64,000 nucleotides of DNA from Parafannyhessea umbonata (GTDB taxonomy: Bacteria > Actinomycetota > Coriobacteriia > Coriobacteriales > Atopobiaceae). Position 1 is the first letter of the stretch; every line of letters starts with the position of its first letter. The notes below the pieces were generated by a model that was not told the origin of the DNA, ran no database searches, and saw only the letters and a list, made by a program, of their open reading frames with translations. The stretch is from contig NZ_LT629759.1 in assembly GCF_900105025.1 (NCBI RefSeq), positions 1,240,001 through 1,304,000 of the forward strand, given 5' to 3'. Made by a program: the position numbers and the translations under genes. Of this stretch, positions 18,356-29,683 are shown piece by piece.

Positions 18356-18675
18356 CCCAATCCCAGTTCCTTGTCCTGTGGCTGTCCTCGTTCGCGTTCA
18401 TCCTGGCGTGCCGCATGCTGCCGGCGCTCGCGCTCCGGGGGCGCCCGCTCTCGCCGCGCGTGACGGAGGCCCTTGGCTACATACCACCGGCAGCGTTCGC
18501 CGCGCTCGTCGCAAACGACCTGCTCTCCCCCACCATGTTCGAAGCGGGCGTCTGGCCCGGCCTCATGCCCGTCGCCGCCGCTGGCGTCGTCGTGCTCGTG
18601 GCATGGCGTACGCAATCCATGCTGTGGTGCTGCGTCTCTGGCGTCGCGGCGTACGTGCTGCTCTCGCTTATCTAG
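18352..18675 (+). CDS. azlD: AzlD family branched-chain amino-acid exporter, small subunit
   Basis: This 107-residue protein has three to four membrane helices and the AzlD signature LACRMLPALALRGRPLSPRV followed by LGYIPPAAFAALVANDLL. It overlaps azlC by four bases and would form the exporter with it. Confidence 0.88.
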   Translation: MTQSQFLVLWLSSFAFILACRMLPALALRGRPLSPRVTEALGYIPPAAFAALVANDLLSPTMFEAGVWPGLMPVAAAGVVVLVAWRTQSMLWCCVSGVAAYVLLSLI

Positions 18676-18791
18676 CGCCGCCGTCACGCGTGCCACCAGC
18701 ACTACCGCACCGGACACCCGCTGACCCCACCTGCCGGCTGCGCCCGCCGGCCCCACCAACCCGCAACCCACCGCCCGCAAAGGAGACCCGC

Positions 18792-19724
18792 ATGAAAGAC
18801 CTGCAAGACATCTGCAAGATCGCCGTGGTGCAGTCGCGTCCCAAGCCGTTCGACCGCGACGCCTGCCTCGCCGGCGCCGTCGAGGCAATCGAGCGCGTCG
18901 CCCAGGAGCGCCCGAGCAACCTCGTCGTCCTGCCCGAGTTGCTCATCCCCGGCTACCCACACGGTCTGACCTTCGGCTTCGTCGTGGGCGCCCGAGAGCC
19001 TGGCAGCCGCGAGCTCTGGAAGCGCTACTACGACGGTTCCGTGGTGGTCGGCGGCCCGGAGTGCCAGGCCTTAGCGGACGCCGCCAGGCGCACGGGGACG
19101 TGGGTGAGCGTCGGCGTGTCGGAGCGCGACGCTACGTCCGGAACTCTCTACAACAGCAACCTGGTATTCTCGCCCAAGGGGCGCCTCGACGCGCTCCACC
19201 GCAAGCTAAAGCCCACCGGGGCGGAGCGCCTGGTGTGGGGCGACGCGCAGGACCACTACTTCCCCGTGAGCCAGACGCCGTGGGGTCCCATGGGCACGCT
19301 CATCTGCTGGGAGAACTTCATGCCCCTCGCGCGCGCCGCGCTGTACCAGAAGGGCGTCAGCATCTACCTCGCGCCCAATACCAACTGCAATCCCGAGTGG
19401 CAGGCCACGGTGCAGCACATCGCAATCGAGGGCCGCTGCTACGTGGTAAACTGTGCGCCCTACATCGTGCGCGAGGACTACCCGGCGGACCTCCGCTCAA
19501 CGGACGAGGTCAGCCGTCTGCCAGAGGTCGTCTACCGCGGCGGCAGCTGCGTGGTCGACCCCGCCGGCCACTACGTTCCCGGCGCGGAGCCCCTGTGGGA
19601 TACCGACGGCATCCTGTACGCCACGCTCGACATGCAGCAGGTAGCTGCAAGCAAGTGGGAGTTCGACCCCATCGGCCACTACGCCCGACCAGACGCCGTG
19701 CGCCTCGAGGTAAACGACATCTAG
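18792..19724 (+). CDS. Carbon-nitrogen hydrolase (nitrilase / cyanide hydratase type)
   Basis: This 310-residue enzyme has the catalytic triad: Glu in VVLPELLIPGYP, Lys in HRKLKPTGAERLVWG, and Cys in GTLICWENFMPLAR. The HRKLKPTGAER segment is typical of true nitrilases, which convert nitriles to acids and ammonia. It begins after AAGGAGACCCGC. No partner gene is evident; it directly precedes the trailer end of the CRISPR array. Confidence 0.88.
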   Translation: MKDLQDICKIAVVQSRPKPFDRDACLAGAVEAIERVAQERPSNLVVLPELLIPGYPHGLTFGFVVGAREPGSRELWKRYYDGSVVVGGPECQALADAARRTGTWVSVGVSERDATSGTLYNSNLVFSPKGRLDALHRKLKPTGAERLVWGDAQDHYFPVSQTPWGPMGTLICWENFMPLARAALYQKGVSIYLAPNTNCNPEWQATVQHIAIEGRCYVVNCAPYIVREDYPADLRSTDEVSRLPEVVYRGGSCVVDPAGHYVPGAEPLWDTDGILYATLDMQQVAASKWEFDPIGHYARPDAVRLEVNDI

Positions 19725-19847
19725 CCCACGGGCGAGAAGAACCGCGTACGTTATTCCCGCTCATCCGGAACGAAAAACTCCGAAGGAGCTTCCCACGAAC
19801 GGGAGGTCCCTTCGGGGCAACTGATGTGCGCCACATTTCCCTAAAAG

Positions 19848-22800
19848 AACCGTCCCCCGCGTATGCGGGGAGCACTCTGCCGCCACCATAGCGACGGCGG
19901 TGTTGTCGGGATCATCCCCGCGTAAGCGAGGAGCACTAGCCCAGCTTCAGGTTGTCGAGCATCGTGTAGGGATCATCCCCGCGCATGCGGGGAGCACATC
20001 GCCCGCGGGACGTCAGGCGCGATACAGCGGGGATCATCCCCGCGTATGCGGGGAGCACGGGAGCTTGAGCCCCGTGGCGGTGACAGCCCCGGGATCATCC
20101 CCGCGTATGCGGGGAGCACGACGAGACGCCGCACGTGACGCTGCCGATGGTAGGATCATCCCCGCGTATGCGGGGAGCACGAGCGACGCGATGGCCTTGG
20201 ACACATCCAATGCGGGATCATCCCCGCGTATGCGGGGAGCACAGCATCAAGGCCGGCGACAAGAAGAAGGGCGAAGGATCATCCCCGCGTATGCGGGGAG
20301 CACATGCCCTCATCCGTGAGTAGCTCCACGGCGTCGGGATCATCCCCGCGTATGCGGGGAGCACTTGGAAGGTGTCGGCGTTGCCGCCAGCGACGGCGGG
20401 ATCATCCCCGCGTATGCGGGGAGCACTTGCGCCACGCGCTCTACCTTTGGCGTGTACGAGGATCATCCCCGCGTATGCGGGGAGCACTCCAGCAGGTGGG
20501 TGAGCTGCCAGTCCGTGGAGGGATCATCCCCGCGTATGCGGGGAGCACATCGACGCGAAGGCCGAGAGTGAAGAGGAATGGGGATCATCCCCGCGTATGC
20601 GGGGAGCACACGGACCGCAACCCGAAGGCGACGGACCACTGGTGATCATCCCCGCGTATGCGGGGAGCACTGCCTTTACGAGTGGTCGAACGCCTTAGAC
20701 GCCGGATCATCCCCGCGTATGCGGGGAGCACCCAAATCCGCCCATATCGCCGCCGATTACGGCGGGATCATCCCCGCGTATGCGGGGAGCACGCTAGATG
20801 CCGATGACCGTTAGCTCGTAAATCGGGATCATCCCCGCGTATGCGGGGAGCACCACGACCTTCTGGCGCTCCAGTTCCTTCTTGAGGGATCATCCCCGCG
20901 TATGCGGGGAGCACTGTATGTCCTTGCGGTACCTCACCGTCACGCCGGGATCATCCCCGCGTATGCGGGGAGCACCTTGCCAGATGCCACGCACGATGTC
21001 ACCACCGAGGATCATCCCCGCGTATGCGGGGAGCACACTAGCCCGACTGGGGACGAGAGCTGCACGGCGGGATCATCCCCGCGTATGCGGGGAGCACTCT
21101 TGAGACTGATATAGTTCTTGCCAAATGACGGGATCATCCCCGCGTATGCGGGGAGCACAACGTCTCGCTTTCGAACGCGGTGTTCAACGAGGGATCATCC
21201 CCGCGTATGCGGGGAGCACGGAACGACCTTCGAAACCGCATCGGAAATGCCGGGATCATCCCCGCGTATGCGGGGAGCACTACGACAAGGCGAGGGCGCA
21301 CAAGCACGACGCAGGATCATCCCCGCGTATGCGGGGAGCACTCCTCCTGCGAAGGCTCCCCAAACTTTACCTTGGGATCATCCCCGCGTATGCGGGGAGC
21401 ACGTGCCCTCAAGCTCCGTAGTTGTAAACTCAACGGGATCATCCCCGCGCATGCGGGGAGCACTAGACGCCGACCGAGTCGGTGATCGTGCCGTCGGGAT
21501 CATCCCCGCGCATGCGGGGAGCACGACTCGCTTAAAAAGTTCGAGTCTACCATGAAGGGATCATCCCCGCGCATGCGGGGAGCACCTGACCTGCCCGTCG
21601 GAGAGGGCCTCGTTGAAGGGATCATCCCCGCGCATGCGGGGAGCACGGACACCTCGGCGGAGATGGACGACCTGCCGAGGGGATCATCCCCGCGCATGCG
21701 GGGAGCACGAGCCGAGTGGCTGGCACGACGGCGCGCTCGAGGGATCATCCCCGCGCATGCGGGGAGCACGAGCTGAAGCTGGTGACCTGTTGCATGTAGT
21801 CGGGATCATCCCCGCGCATGCGGGGAGCACTTGTACGGAAGGTTCTGGACGAAGCTCACGATGGGATCATCCCCGCGCATGCGGGGAGCACGCCACGGCG
21901 CGCTTGGTGATGTGGCGAATCGTGGGATCATCCCCGCGCATGCGGGGAGCACCAGAGTTCGAGCGCCAGAAGCTCATCCCCGAGGGGATCATCCCCGCGC
22001 ATGCGGGGAGCACTCATGCGCGACCAATGGGGTTCGAACGGATTCATGGGATCATCCCCGCGCATGCGGGGAGCACTCACCATGTCATATACGACGTGTG
22101 TGAATGTGTGGATCATCCCCGCGCATGCGGGGAGCACACCGACACCGGGGTAGATTGGCACGACCTCACGGGATCATCCCCGCGCATGCGGGGAGCACGC
22201 GCCAGCACGGCACACGCCTGGCGTGGCGTCCGGATCATCCCCGCGCATGCGGGGAGCACTGGACTCTACAACGGTTTCGTTCATCTTCTTAGGGATCATC
22301 CCCGCGCATGCGGGGAGCACCGCGTATTTCCCAAGTCCCAGAACCTTGTCTAGGGATCATCCCCGCGCATGCGGGGAGCACTTGTTCAGGAACTGCGAGC
22401 CCGCCCGCTGTGCGGGATCATCCCCGCGCATGCGGGGAGCACTCGGTGGCCCATGTCGTGGCCCATGAAAAACTGGGATCATCCCCGCGCATGCGGGGAG
22501 CACTGCGGACGTGTGACTGGGCGGGCGAGCGCATCGGGATCATCCCCGCGCATGCGGGGAGCACGCAGCCGCGCTCGTGGTGTCGCGCAGGCGGTTGGGA
22601 TCATCCCCGCGCATGCGGGGAGCACTCCGCCCCGGCGTCATGAGGCCACATAAGCCCGGGATCATCCCCGCGCATGCGGGGAGCACAGTGCGTCATCTGG
22701 ACGGACAGCTCCTTGCTCGGGATCATCCCCGCGCATGCGGGGAGCACCCAGAGCCGGTGTCGGTGATGCCGCCCGTAGTGGGATCATCCCCGCGCATGCG

Positions 22801-23174
22801 GGGAGCACATTGGAGACGTCATGAAAAAGTCGGACCTCACGGGATCATCCCCGCGCATGCGGGGAGCACTACACGGACGCAGAGCTTGACCAGATAAAGC
22901 AGGGATCATCCCCGCGCATGCGGGGAGCACTGGCGAAAGAGTGCGGGATAAGCCCCAGCGCTGGGATCATCCCCGCGCATGCGGGGAGCACTCATGTGCT
23001 CCTTCGTCGGATTGCCCCTCTTCAGGATCATCCCCGCGCATGCGGGGAGCACCAGAGCATCCTGAGCACCCAGACCGCCGCAGAGGGATCATCCCCGCGC
23101 ATGCGGGGAGCACCCACCCCGCCGCCGCTGCCGTATGCGCTGGTCGGGATCATCCCCGCGCATGCGGGGAGCAC
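19848..23174 (-). CRISPR. Type I-E CRISPR array, 55 repeats and 54 spacers
   Basis: A 28-base repeat recurs every 61 bases; plus-strand starts run 19848, 19909, 19970 ... 23147. Four intervals are longer (62 at 20215, 20399 and 21681; 63 at 22049). By repeat polarity (GTGCTCCCC...GGGGATGATCC on the minus strand) and cas position, transcription is leftward from the leader at 23,175. The leftmost repeat (19848) has a degenerate GG-side end and the second (19909) has TAAGCGAG substitutions, as expected at a trailer. Repeats 4-26 have CGCGTATG in the loop and repeats 27-55 have CGCGCATG. The base next to each repeat (minus-strand 3' side) is nearly always C, consistent with a PAM-derived base. 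Confidence 0.98.
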
Positions 23175-23308
23175 ACTTCACGAAGTGCATCGCAGCGATA
23201 GTAAAGCCCAATTCGTATACGGTTGTCAAGGTTCGGCCAACCAGTAGTTGCTACAACATTTCATATCTGTAGCTACGTGTTGCAGGCAAAGAGCCACCCG
23301 CATCCTGG
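23175..23308 (-). promoter_or_regulatory. CRISPR leader
   Basis: This 134-bp non-coding stretch lies between cas2 and the first intact repeat. It is less GC-rich than its surroundings and should contain the array promoter and integration signals. No individual motif could be assigned. Confidence 0.65.
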
Positions 23309-23668
23309 CTACCTGCCATACTTCCTGGCAGCCCTAAACTTGCTAGCGTTGCTCCAACCTGTCGGCGCAGTGCCAAGGAACTTCGCGTCCTCCGTTCCGT
23401 TTGGCCTCTTGATCAACTCCACGCCATCGCAGTCGACGGGCTCCCAGTCGGGCTGAAAGGTCCTGAACGCCAGATGCTGCTCATTGTCGGCCGAGTACGC
23501 CATAATCGCCCTACCGTTGCGGACCGATTGCAGGATTCTGTCCCACAATCCATCTCGAACCCTCGCAGAGACGTGCCCCACAAACACCCCCGGAGATATC
23601 TCCAGCAGCCACATCGTCAGGTCGCCGCGCAGTCCCACTGGGCAGGATGTCAACACAACCACGACCAC
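23309..23668 (-). CDS. cas2: CRISPR-associated endoribonuclease Cas2, type I-E
   Basis: This 119-residue protein has the Cas2e signature GLRGDLTMWLLEISPGVFVGHVSARVRDGLW. Cas2 bridges two Cas1 dimers during spacer integration. It uses a GTG start two bases after the cas1 stop, so the two are coupled. It is the last cas gene, followed by the leader. Confidence 0.95.
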   Translation of the reverse strand: MVVVVLTSCPVGLRGDLTMWLLEISPGVFVGHVSARVRDGLWDRILQSVRNGRAIMAYSADNEQHLAFRTFQPDWEPVDCDGVELIKRPNGTEDAKFLGTAPTGWSNASKFRAARKYGR

Positions 23669-23670
23669 TG

Positions 23671-24678
<1,008 letters not shown>

Positions 24679-24723
24679 GACGCCCCTCCCAATCAAACTA
24701 TCTATCCAGTTGTGCGACAGCGG

Positions 24724-25407
24724 CTAGCCAACGGGCATGATCGTCATGAGCCCGCAGCCAAAGCCCTTCGCCCTCCCGATGCCGTGACAGAGCGCCTGCC
24801 TCAGGAGCTGCGGGTCCTTCACGACCAGCGCGCCGTCAAACATCGCAGTGTCAATCGTGACCTTCGAGCCGTTGCGCCGGAACTCCTCGGCATGGCGCTG
24901 GGACACCACAACGGAGCTCGACCCGTCGGGCTCGCAGGCAAGCTCGAAGCCGTTCCGCGCGGAGCGCGCCTCGAGCCACTCCAGCTGCTGGGCAACCGTG
25001 ACGTGCCCCTGGATCTTGCCCACGACCGCGGGGTTGTCCCTTCTCCCCTTGTCTGTGGCAACCTTCCTCGCTGGGTTCGCCTTAAGACGAAAGCGCCAGA
25101 CCTGGCCAGCCACAAGCGCGTCCAGCACGGGAGCGTAATCCTTTGTCTCGCCCGGAGCTGCAGACGGCCAACCACATTGCTCCGCGATGTGCGAGAAGTC
25201 CGGTCGCTCTGGGCTGACGACGTAGAGCCAAGTTCCGCCGTGCTGACCGTACGAGTCGACCCTCCACAGGATCCTCCCCTCGTCGCAGTCCCTCGTCGTG
25301 CCAGGCGGAAACGCGTTCTCCACCGCGGCGTGCATCCTGTATGGGGAGGCCAGCAGCCTGGCGGCGTCCCTGCGCGCCGTGTTCAGCGGCAGTCTAGAAA
25401 TGTACAA
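24724..25407 (-). CDS. cas6e: Cas6e pre-crRNA endonuclease (CasE)
   Basis: The 227 residues begin LYISRLPLNTARRDAARLLASPYRMHAAVENAFP, the Cas6e start with the catalytic-region His, and end with the glycine-rich GIGRAKGFGCGLMTIMPV loop. It cleaves repeat hairpins and remains in Cascade. A TTG start at 25407 is proposed because it aligns with the family N-terminus and lies after GAGGGGAGGACGGACC. Longer frames would run into cas5. Confidence 0.93.
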   Translation of the reverse strand: MYISRLPLNTARRDAARLLASPYRMHAAVENAFPPGTTRDCDEGRILWRVDSYGQHGGTWLYVVSPERPDFSHIAEQCGWPSAAPGETKDYAPVLDALVAGQVWRFRLKANPARKVATDKGRRDNPAVVGKIQGHVTVAQQLEWLEARSARNGFELACEPDGSSSVVVSQRHAEEFRRNGSKVTIDTAMFDGALVVKDPQLLRQALCHGIGRAKGFGCGLMTIMPVG

Positions 25408-25423
25408 GGTCCGTCCTCCCCTC

Positions 25424-26155
25424 TCAGAAGAATCCCATGGGGTCGTGCGGGGGCACCGCCTCGTGCCTCCTGCCAGAGGCGGCACCCACATGGTCCGCGC
25501 CCGAAAGCTGCCCCAAAGGCACCCTAAAGCGATAGACGCCCCTGCTGGCATACGTGCGTCCCGCGCCGCTGAAGCTCACGGGATAATCCGTCTGGCTCTC
25601 CGCGGGATCGCCCTCGCGCGCATCGCACGCCACCTCGAGCTCGGACAGCCATCTGTGGTTGCGTCGATACCCCTTGGACGCAATCCAGGGCTCCGCCGCA
25701 AGCGCCTCCCTTACGCCTACGTACCGGTCAGTCACTCCCATCGAGGGCGACACATCGGGAGGGCAGGAGCGCCTTCCCAGGTAAAGCGGCCAGTGAGGGT
25801 TTCTGAGCGCGTGGTCGATGACTTCAAGCTGCTCACGAGGCCCAGCCAGCGCAACGAGGAACTTTGCGTCCGCAAGGTAGTAACGGTAGGAAAGCGGCAT
25901 CGACTTGCCCCTCCCCTCCGACGGCCTCTCGGTCTGGAAGTCGACCATCAGGCTGCCTGGCTGGTCTGCCCTGACGCCATACTCAAGCTGTGCCAGGTCG
26001 TCCAGGACATCCTCCCTCGAGCGTCCAAGAGCGGACGCCAGCATCCCCACGACGCCGCTCTTTGTGGGCTCCGTCCGCGTCGTCCTCCTCACAAAGCGGG
26101 AGGAGTCACCCCAGGACTGCATGGGCCCAGAAAGCCTCAGCAAAAGGACCGCCAT
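25424..26155 (-). CDS. cas5e: Cascade subunit Cas5e (CasD)
   Basis: This 243-residue protein starts with LLLRLSGPMQSWGDSSRFVRRTT, the conserved Cas5e opening, and continues with PTKSGVVGMLASALGR. Cas5e holds the crRNA 5' handle. Its ATG overlaps the cas7 stop (TAATG at 26153-26157). Confidence 0.95.
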   Translation of the reverse strand: MAVLLLRLSGPMQSWGDSSRFVRRTTRTEPTKSGVVGMLASALGRSREDVLDDLAQLEYGVRADQPGSLMVDFQTERPSEGRGKSMPLSYRYYLADAKFLVALAGPREQLEVIDHALRNPHWPLYLGRRSCPPDVSPSMGVTDRYVGVREALAAEPWIASKGYRRNHRWLSELEVACDAREGDPAESQTDYPVSFSGAGRTYASRGVYRFRVPLGQLSGADHVGAASGRRHEAVPPHDPMGFF

Positions 26156-27291
26156 TACTCCTCACCGGCCTGCACCACATCCAGCACGCGCGCACTGACT
26201 TCCTCGAGCATCTGGGGAATCGTCACCTCGCTGCCAAACTCGCGCAGGGCGTCGGTACCTCCGTCGAGCGCGCACCACCACGAATCCACGGGCGCGTCGC
26301 CGTACGCCTTCGAGAACTCGCCGAGCTTCTTCGCAAGGGCATCCTCCGCCTGATGGGAAATCGAAACCCCCTCACGCGGGGTGACCGGCTCCTCGAACGC
26401 AGAGACGCCGTTGACCGGCTGGTCATCCCTCAGCGCCACAAGCACGGCACTCGGCAACGTACGGTTCGCAAACGTGTTCTGCTTGCCCGTGGGCATGGAC
26501 CTCACAAATGCCGAGAGGAACGACCTCGCGCCCTCGGCAGTCGCCTTGGCATCGCCCAGCTGCTTGGAGAGCGAGTCAAGGCAGACGGTCGCATACCTGT
26601 ACAGCGTCGAGGAGTTGAAGCCGATGGTGTCGAGCATTGCCGCACCCGCGTTGTCGTCCGCGGAGCAGTCGTCCACTGCGGTGAAGTAGTCGTACTCCTG
26701 GGTCACCTTGTCGACCGATATGGCATGCGCCACCTGGGAGCTCGCGTCGGTGTTGAGGTCTGGGGCATCCGCAAGCATCCTGCCAAACAGCGCGATGTCC
26801 AGCGCCTGGGCACCGTGGAACGCGGCAGAGACCTTCTTCTTCAGCTCCTTCGTGGGCTTCGAGATGTCCTCCCCCGCCTCGTGCGCGTCTATCGCGATGC
26901 CCGCGAGCTTCGTGACCTCCGAGCGTGCGATGAAGATGAGGTACTGCGAGACTGTCGAACCCGCCTCGGAGCCCGTACGCGTGGACTTCTCGACCTTCAC
27001 GCCCGTTACCTGCAGAACCGCGCTGGCAAGTCCTTCCGCCTCGTCCGCAAGGTCAGGCCGCTGGGACTTGATCTCGTCGGCTATGAGGCCAACCGCGTGC
27101 TTCGTCCTCACGCCAAGCCCCTCGGGGTTCAACGTCTGGGCAAACTCCTCGCGCATCGCGTGCTTCCACGCCTGGCTCGAGACGCGGGAGCGCAGGTAGC
27201 CACCATAGATCGCAGTCTTGGGGGTGCCGGTGTCGTCCCTGTTGATGTCGCAAGGGGGAACGTTCTGGATTGCGTAGATGTCTAGGTACAT
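26155..27291 (-). CDS. cas7e: Cascade backbone subunit Cas7e (CasC/Cse4)
   Basis: This 378-residue protein begins MYLDIYAIQNVPPCDINRDD and GTPKTAIYGGYLRSRVSSQAWKHAMR, diagnostic of Cas7e. Six copies line the crRNA in Cascade. The start at 27291 is chosen over 27369 because the family begins here and GGAGGAAACC precedes it. It overlaps cas5e. Confidence 0.96.
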   Translation of the reverse strand: MYLDIYAIQNVPPCDINRDDTGTPKTAIYGGYLRSRVSSQAWKHAMREEFAQTLNPEGLGVRTKHAVGLIADEIKSQRPDLADEAEGLASAVLQVTGVKVEKSTRTGSEAGSTVSQYLIFIARSEVTKLAGIAIDAHEAGEDISKPTKELKKKVSAAFHGAQALDIALFGRMLADAPDLNTDASSQVAHAISVDKVTQEYDYFTAVDDCSADDNAGAAMLDTIGFNSSTLYRYATVCLDSLSKQLGDAKATAEGARSFLSAFVRSMPTGKQNTFANRTLPSAVLVALRDDQPVNGVSAFEEPVTPREGVSISHQAEDALAKKLGEFSKAYGDAPVDSWWCALDGGTDALREFGSEVTIPQMLEEVSARVLDVVQAGEE

Positions 27292-27302
27292 GGTTTCCTC
27301 CG

Positions 27303-27935
27303 TTACTCGTCCGCGTCCTTGGTTGCTTCTTTGTTCCCGTCCGCCGCCCTGTAGTAGTCCTGAGCCCATCTCATGAACACGGCACTTCGGGTCTCGTCAA
27401 ACTGAATCTGGAACAGGTCCGAGGCAAGCCTCCCAAAGTCAAGCTGGATCACGCTCTTGGATGCCTTCATCAGCTGGACGAGGGCTCGCATCGCGGTCTG
27501 CACCCCGTCAAAGTCGTTGGCTGCCTCGACCATGGCCATACGTCTCCGGACCCCCGGAGCGCCGCTGCCGTTCTTCTCCAGCGATATTGCTCGGCACGCG
27601 CTTCCAAAGGAAACGTTGCGCTTCACGTCCTTCTGGAGCACCGCGACAGGCACGCTCTTGGACTGTTGGAGCATCGCGTAGTAGCGCAGGGCTGCCTTGA
27701 CACTGCTCAGCCCCTTCTCCTCCTCGTAGGGACTCAACTCGGGAAATCCCTCAAACAGGTCGTCGCCAATGGACATCCAGGACGTGTCCCGCGACGTGCC
27801 AAGCCTTCTCAGGCGAGCGAGGCTCGCCCTCGACGACGAGAGCCCCGCCAGGTAGCCGGACTGCAGCTTCAGCACCTTCCCGTTCGTGCACGCGGCGATC
27901 GCGCTCGCAGACCTCTGTATGGACACCCCTCTCAC
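27303..27935 (-). CDS. cse2: Cascade small subunit Cse2 (Cas11e/CasB)
   Basis: This 210-residue mostly helical protein has SYLAGLSSSRASLARLRRLG and later SFGSACRAISLEKNG, matching Cse2. A dimer stabilises the R-loop. It has a GTG start at 27935 overlapping the cse1 stop (GTGA). Confidence 0.92.
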   Translation of the reverse strand: MRGVSIQRSASAIAACTNGKVLKLQSGYLAGLSSSRASLARLRRLGTSRDTSWMSIGDDLFEGFPELSPYEEEKGLSSVKAALRYYAMLQQSKSVPVAVLQKDVKRNVSFGSACRAISLEKNGSGAPGVRRRMAMVEAANDFDGVQTAMRALVQLMKASKSVIQLDFGRLASDLFQIQFDETRSAVFMRWAQDYYRAADGNKEATKDADE

Positions 27936-29653
27936 ATCCTCTCAGACTCGGCCGCATCCTCGTGCGGTCCAACCTTGCCCTTGCCTTCCTCGGCGGGGCC
28001 AGGCCCAATCACCCCAAGCACCTTGTTCAGCTCTGCGGACAGAATGGCCAGGGCCCTTCCGACCGTCATGGAGTCGTGCTCGTCAAAGTACGACCTATCG
28101 CTGCTCTCCACGTACTCGCTGGCTGCCGCGCGAATCTTCCGATGCACATCGTCCTTCCACGCCTTGCAGTACTTGCCAACAGGGTCGGTGCCAGAGGGGA
28201 ATCCCGCCAAGCGAGCCCTGCACATGCCATCGAGCTCCGAATACGCCAGTTCCCTTACGCGCGTCCGCTCCGACATCGCCACAGCCTTCGAGGACTTGTC
28301 CCCCGCCGCGCGCTGAATGTTCGACACGCAGTTGACAAGTTTCGACACGGCCTCGTCGGTCTTCTCGATGACCTTCAGAGCCTGGGTGCACTCATTGGAG
28401 TCGTGATCAAGAAGAGAAACGCTCAGGTCGAACCTGTCGTCAATGCCATCCGAGAACACGCTGCTCTGCGTTCCGTACTCCATGCCCTGCGTGTGAATCG
28501 CGACGGTAGGCATCGCGTCCTGCGAGATGACGTGTTCGTCGCACAGCCTCTCGAACCACCTTACGACGCCAGGACGCGGGTCCCTCCCACTGAAGGAGAC
28601 TATGGATGCGAGACCGCGCCATGCCTGCCTGGAAGGGTCGTGCGCCTGCGGCATGAGCGGTACGTAAGGAAGTCCCAGCTTCTTCTGCTGCGTCTGGCTC
28701 TCCCTCCACGCCGTCATCGGCTCCGACCCGCTGGCATCGATCACGCGGGGGATGTCGCCGTAGCAGCTCACGACGCCGATGACTACCGTTCCCTCTTCGT
28801 TGGGAACCAGCCGCATGCGACGGCTCTGCCACGTGTACGACTGCACGGGGCCGTACGGCTCCCCAGGAAGTGGGTCCCTGTGGTCGGGGGTCGTCTCGTC
28901 CTTCTCCCATGGCGGAACGTCCTCCTCGCAGCCAACTATGGGGACGCCGCTCCTGCGGTCGTCAAACAGCACCCAGTTGAGCATCAGGGTCTCGAAGAGG
29001 CTCTTACCCTCAAGGTAGATGCCACCTTCCGCGCCGAGCATGCCCGTACCCACGGCACCCTTAGGCGCATATGCCTTGCCGGCCTTGGCGCCGGAGTATC
29101 CCTTCACGGGAGTCTTGATGCCGGCGGTCGCGTAAGACTGCTGGAAGACAAGGCACCTTGCGGCTTCGGCAAAGCTCAGGCTCTGGAGCCTATTCCTGTC
29201 CCTCATGGAGAAAAGAAACTTCTCTTCCTTTGGTACGTCAGCCACCAGCTCGCCGATGCCATCTGGCTCCCTTCCGGCGTACTCGAGTCCAGGTACCTGG
29301 TAGAACGGGTGGTGCGCATCAAAGATGTCAAAGCGGTCGCGAAACGTGTCGAGGTACCCGTGGATTGCCTCCAGGTCGAAGTGCCCCCTCTTCCAGATTG
29401 CGGCCCACTCCTTCATCAAGGCCGACTCATCGTCGCCATCTGATAAGGGTTGCGAGCGATAGAGCACCGCCAGCAGGAGGCGAATAATGGGCAGCACTTG
29501 CTGAGCCTGGTCGCCTTCAATCTCTCGTATCCGCCCTGCATCACGCAGCGCCTCCTCCAGCGAGACGGCACCGAGCTTCCCGTCGATGTAGGCAACCGGT
29601 ATCCAAGGCTCGTCAACAAGGTTGAAGTGCGCCTCCCTCTGCAGATTCTGCAT
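27932..29653 (-). CDS. cse1: Cascade large subunit Cse1 (Cas8e/CasA)
   Basis: This 573-residue protein begins with AHFNLVDEPWIPVAYIDG and has DRFDIFDAHHPFYQVPG, both conserved in Cas8e. This subunit reads the PAM and recruits Cas3. ATG at 29653 has a perfect GGAAGGAGG site. It follows cas3 after a 199-base leader with repeat-like hairpins. Confidence 0.96.
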   Translation of the reverse strand: MQNLQREAHFNLVDEPWIPVAYIDGKLGAVSLEEALRDAGRIREIEGDQAQQVLPIIRLLLAVLYRSQPLSDGDDESALMKEWAAIWKRGHFDLEAIHGYLDTFRDRFDIFDAHHPFYQVPGLEYAGREPDGIGELVADVPKEEKFLFSMRDRNRLQSLSFAEAARCLVFQQSYATAGIKTPVKGYSGAKAGKAYAPKGAVGTGMLGAEGGIYLEGKSLFETLMLNWVLFDDRRSGVPIVGCEEDVPPWEKDETTPDHRDPLPGEPYGPVQSYTWQSRRMRLVPNEEGTVVIGVVSCYGDIPRVIDASGSEPMTAWRESQTQQKKLGLPYVPLMPQAHDPSRQAWRGLASIVSFSGRDPRPGVVRWFERLCDEHVISQDAMPTVAIHTQGMEYGTQSSVFSDGIDDRFDLSVSLLDHDSNECTQALKVIEKTDEAVSKLVNCVSNIQRAAGDKSSKAVAMSERTRVRELAYSELDGMCRARLAGFPSGTDPVGKYCKAWKDDVHRKIRAAASEYVESSDRSYFDEHDSMTVGRALAILSAELNKVLGVIGPGPAEEGKGKVGPHEDAAESERM

Positions 29654-29683
29654 GCATCCTCCTTCCATTAGATTGACGTCCAG

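Noticed and set aside
19900-23247. Many repetitive open frames (IIPAYAGST/SSPRMRGA pattern) across the array
   Set aside because: They are translations of CRISPR repeats, not genes.
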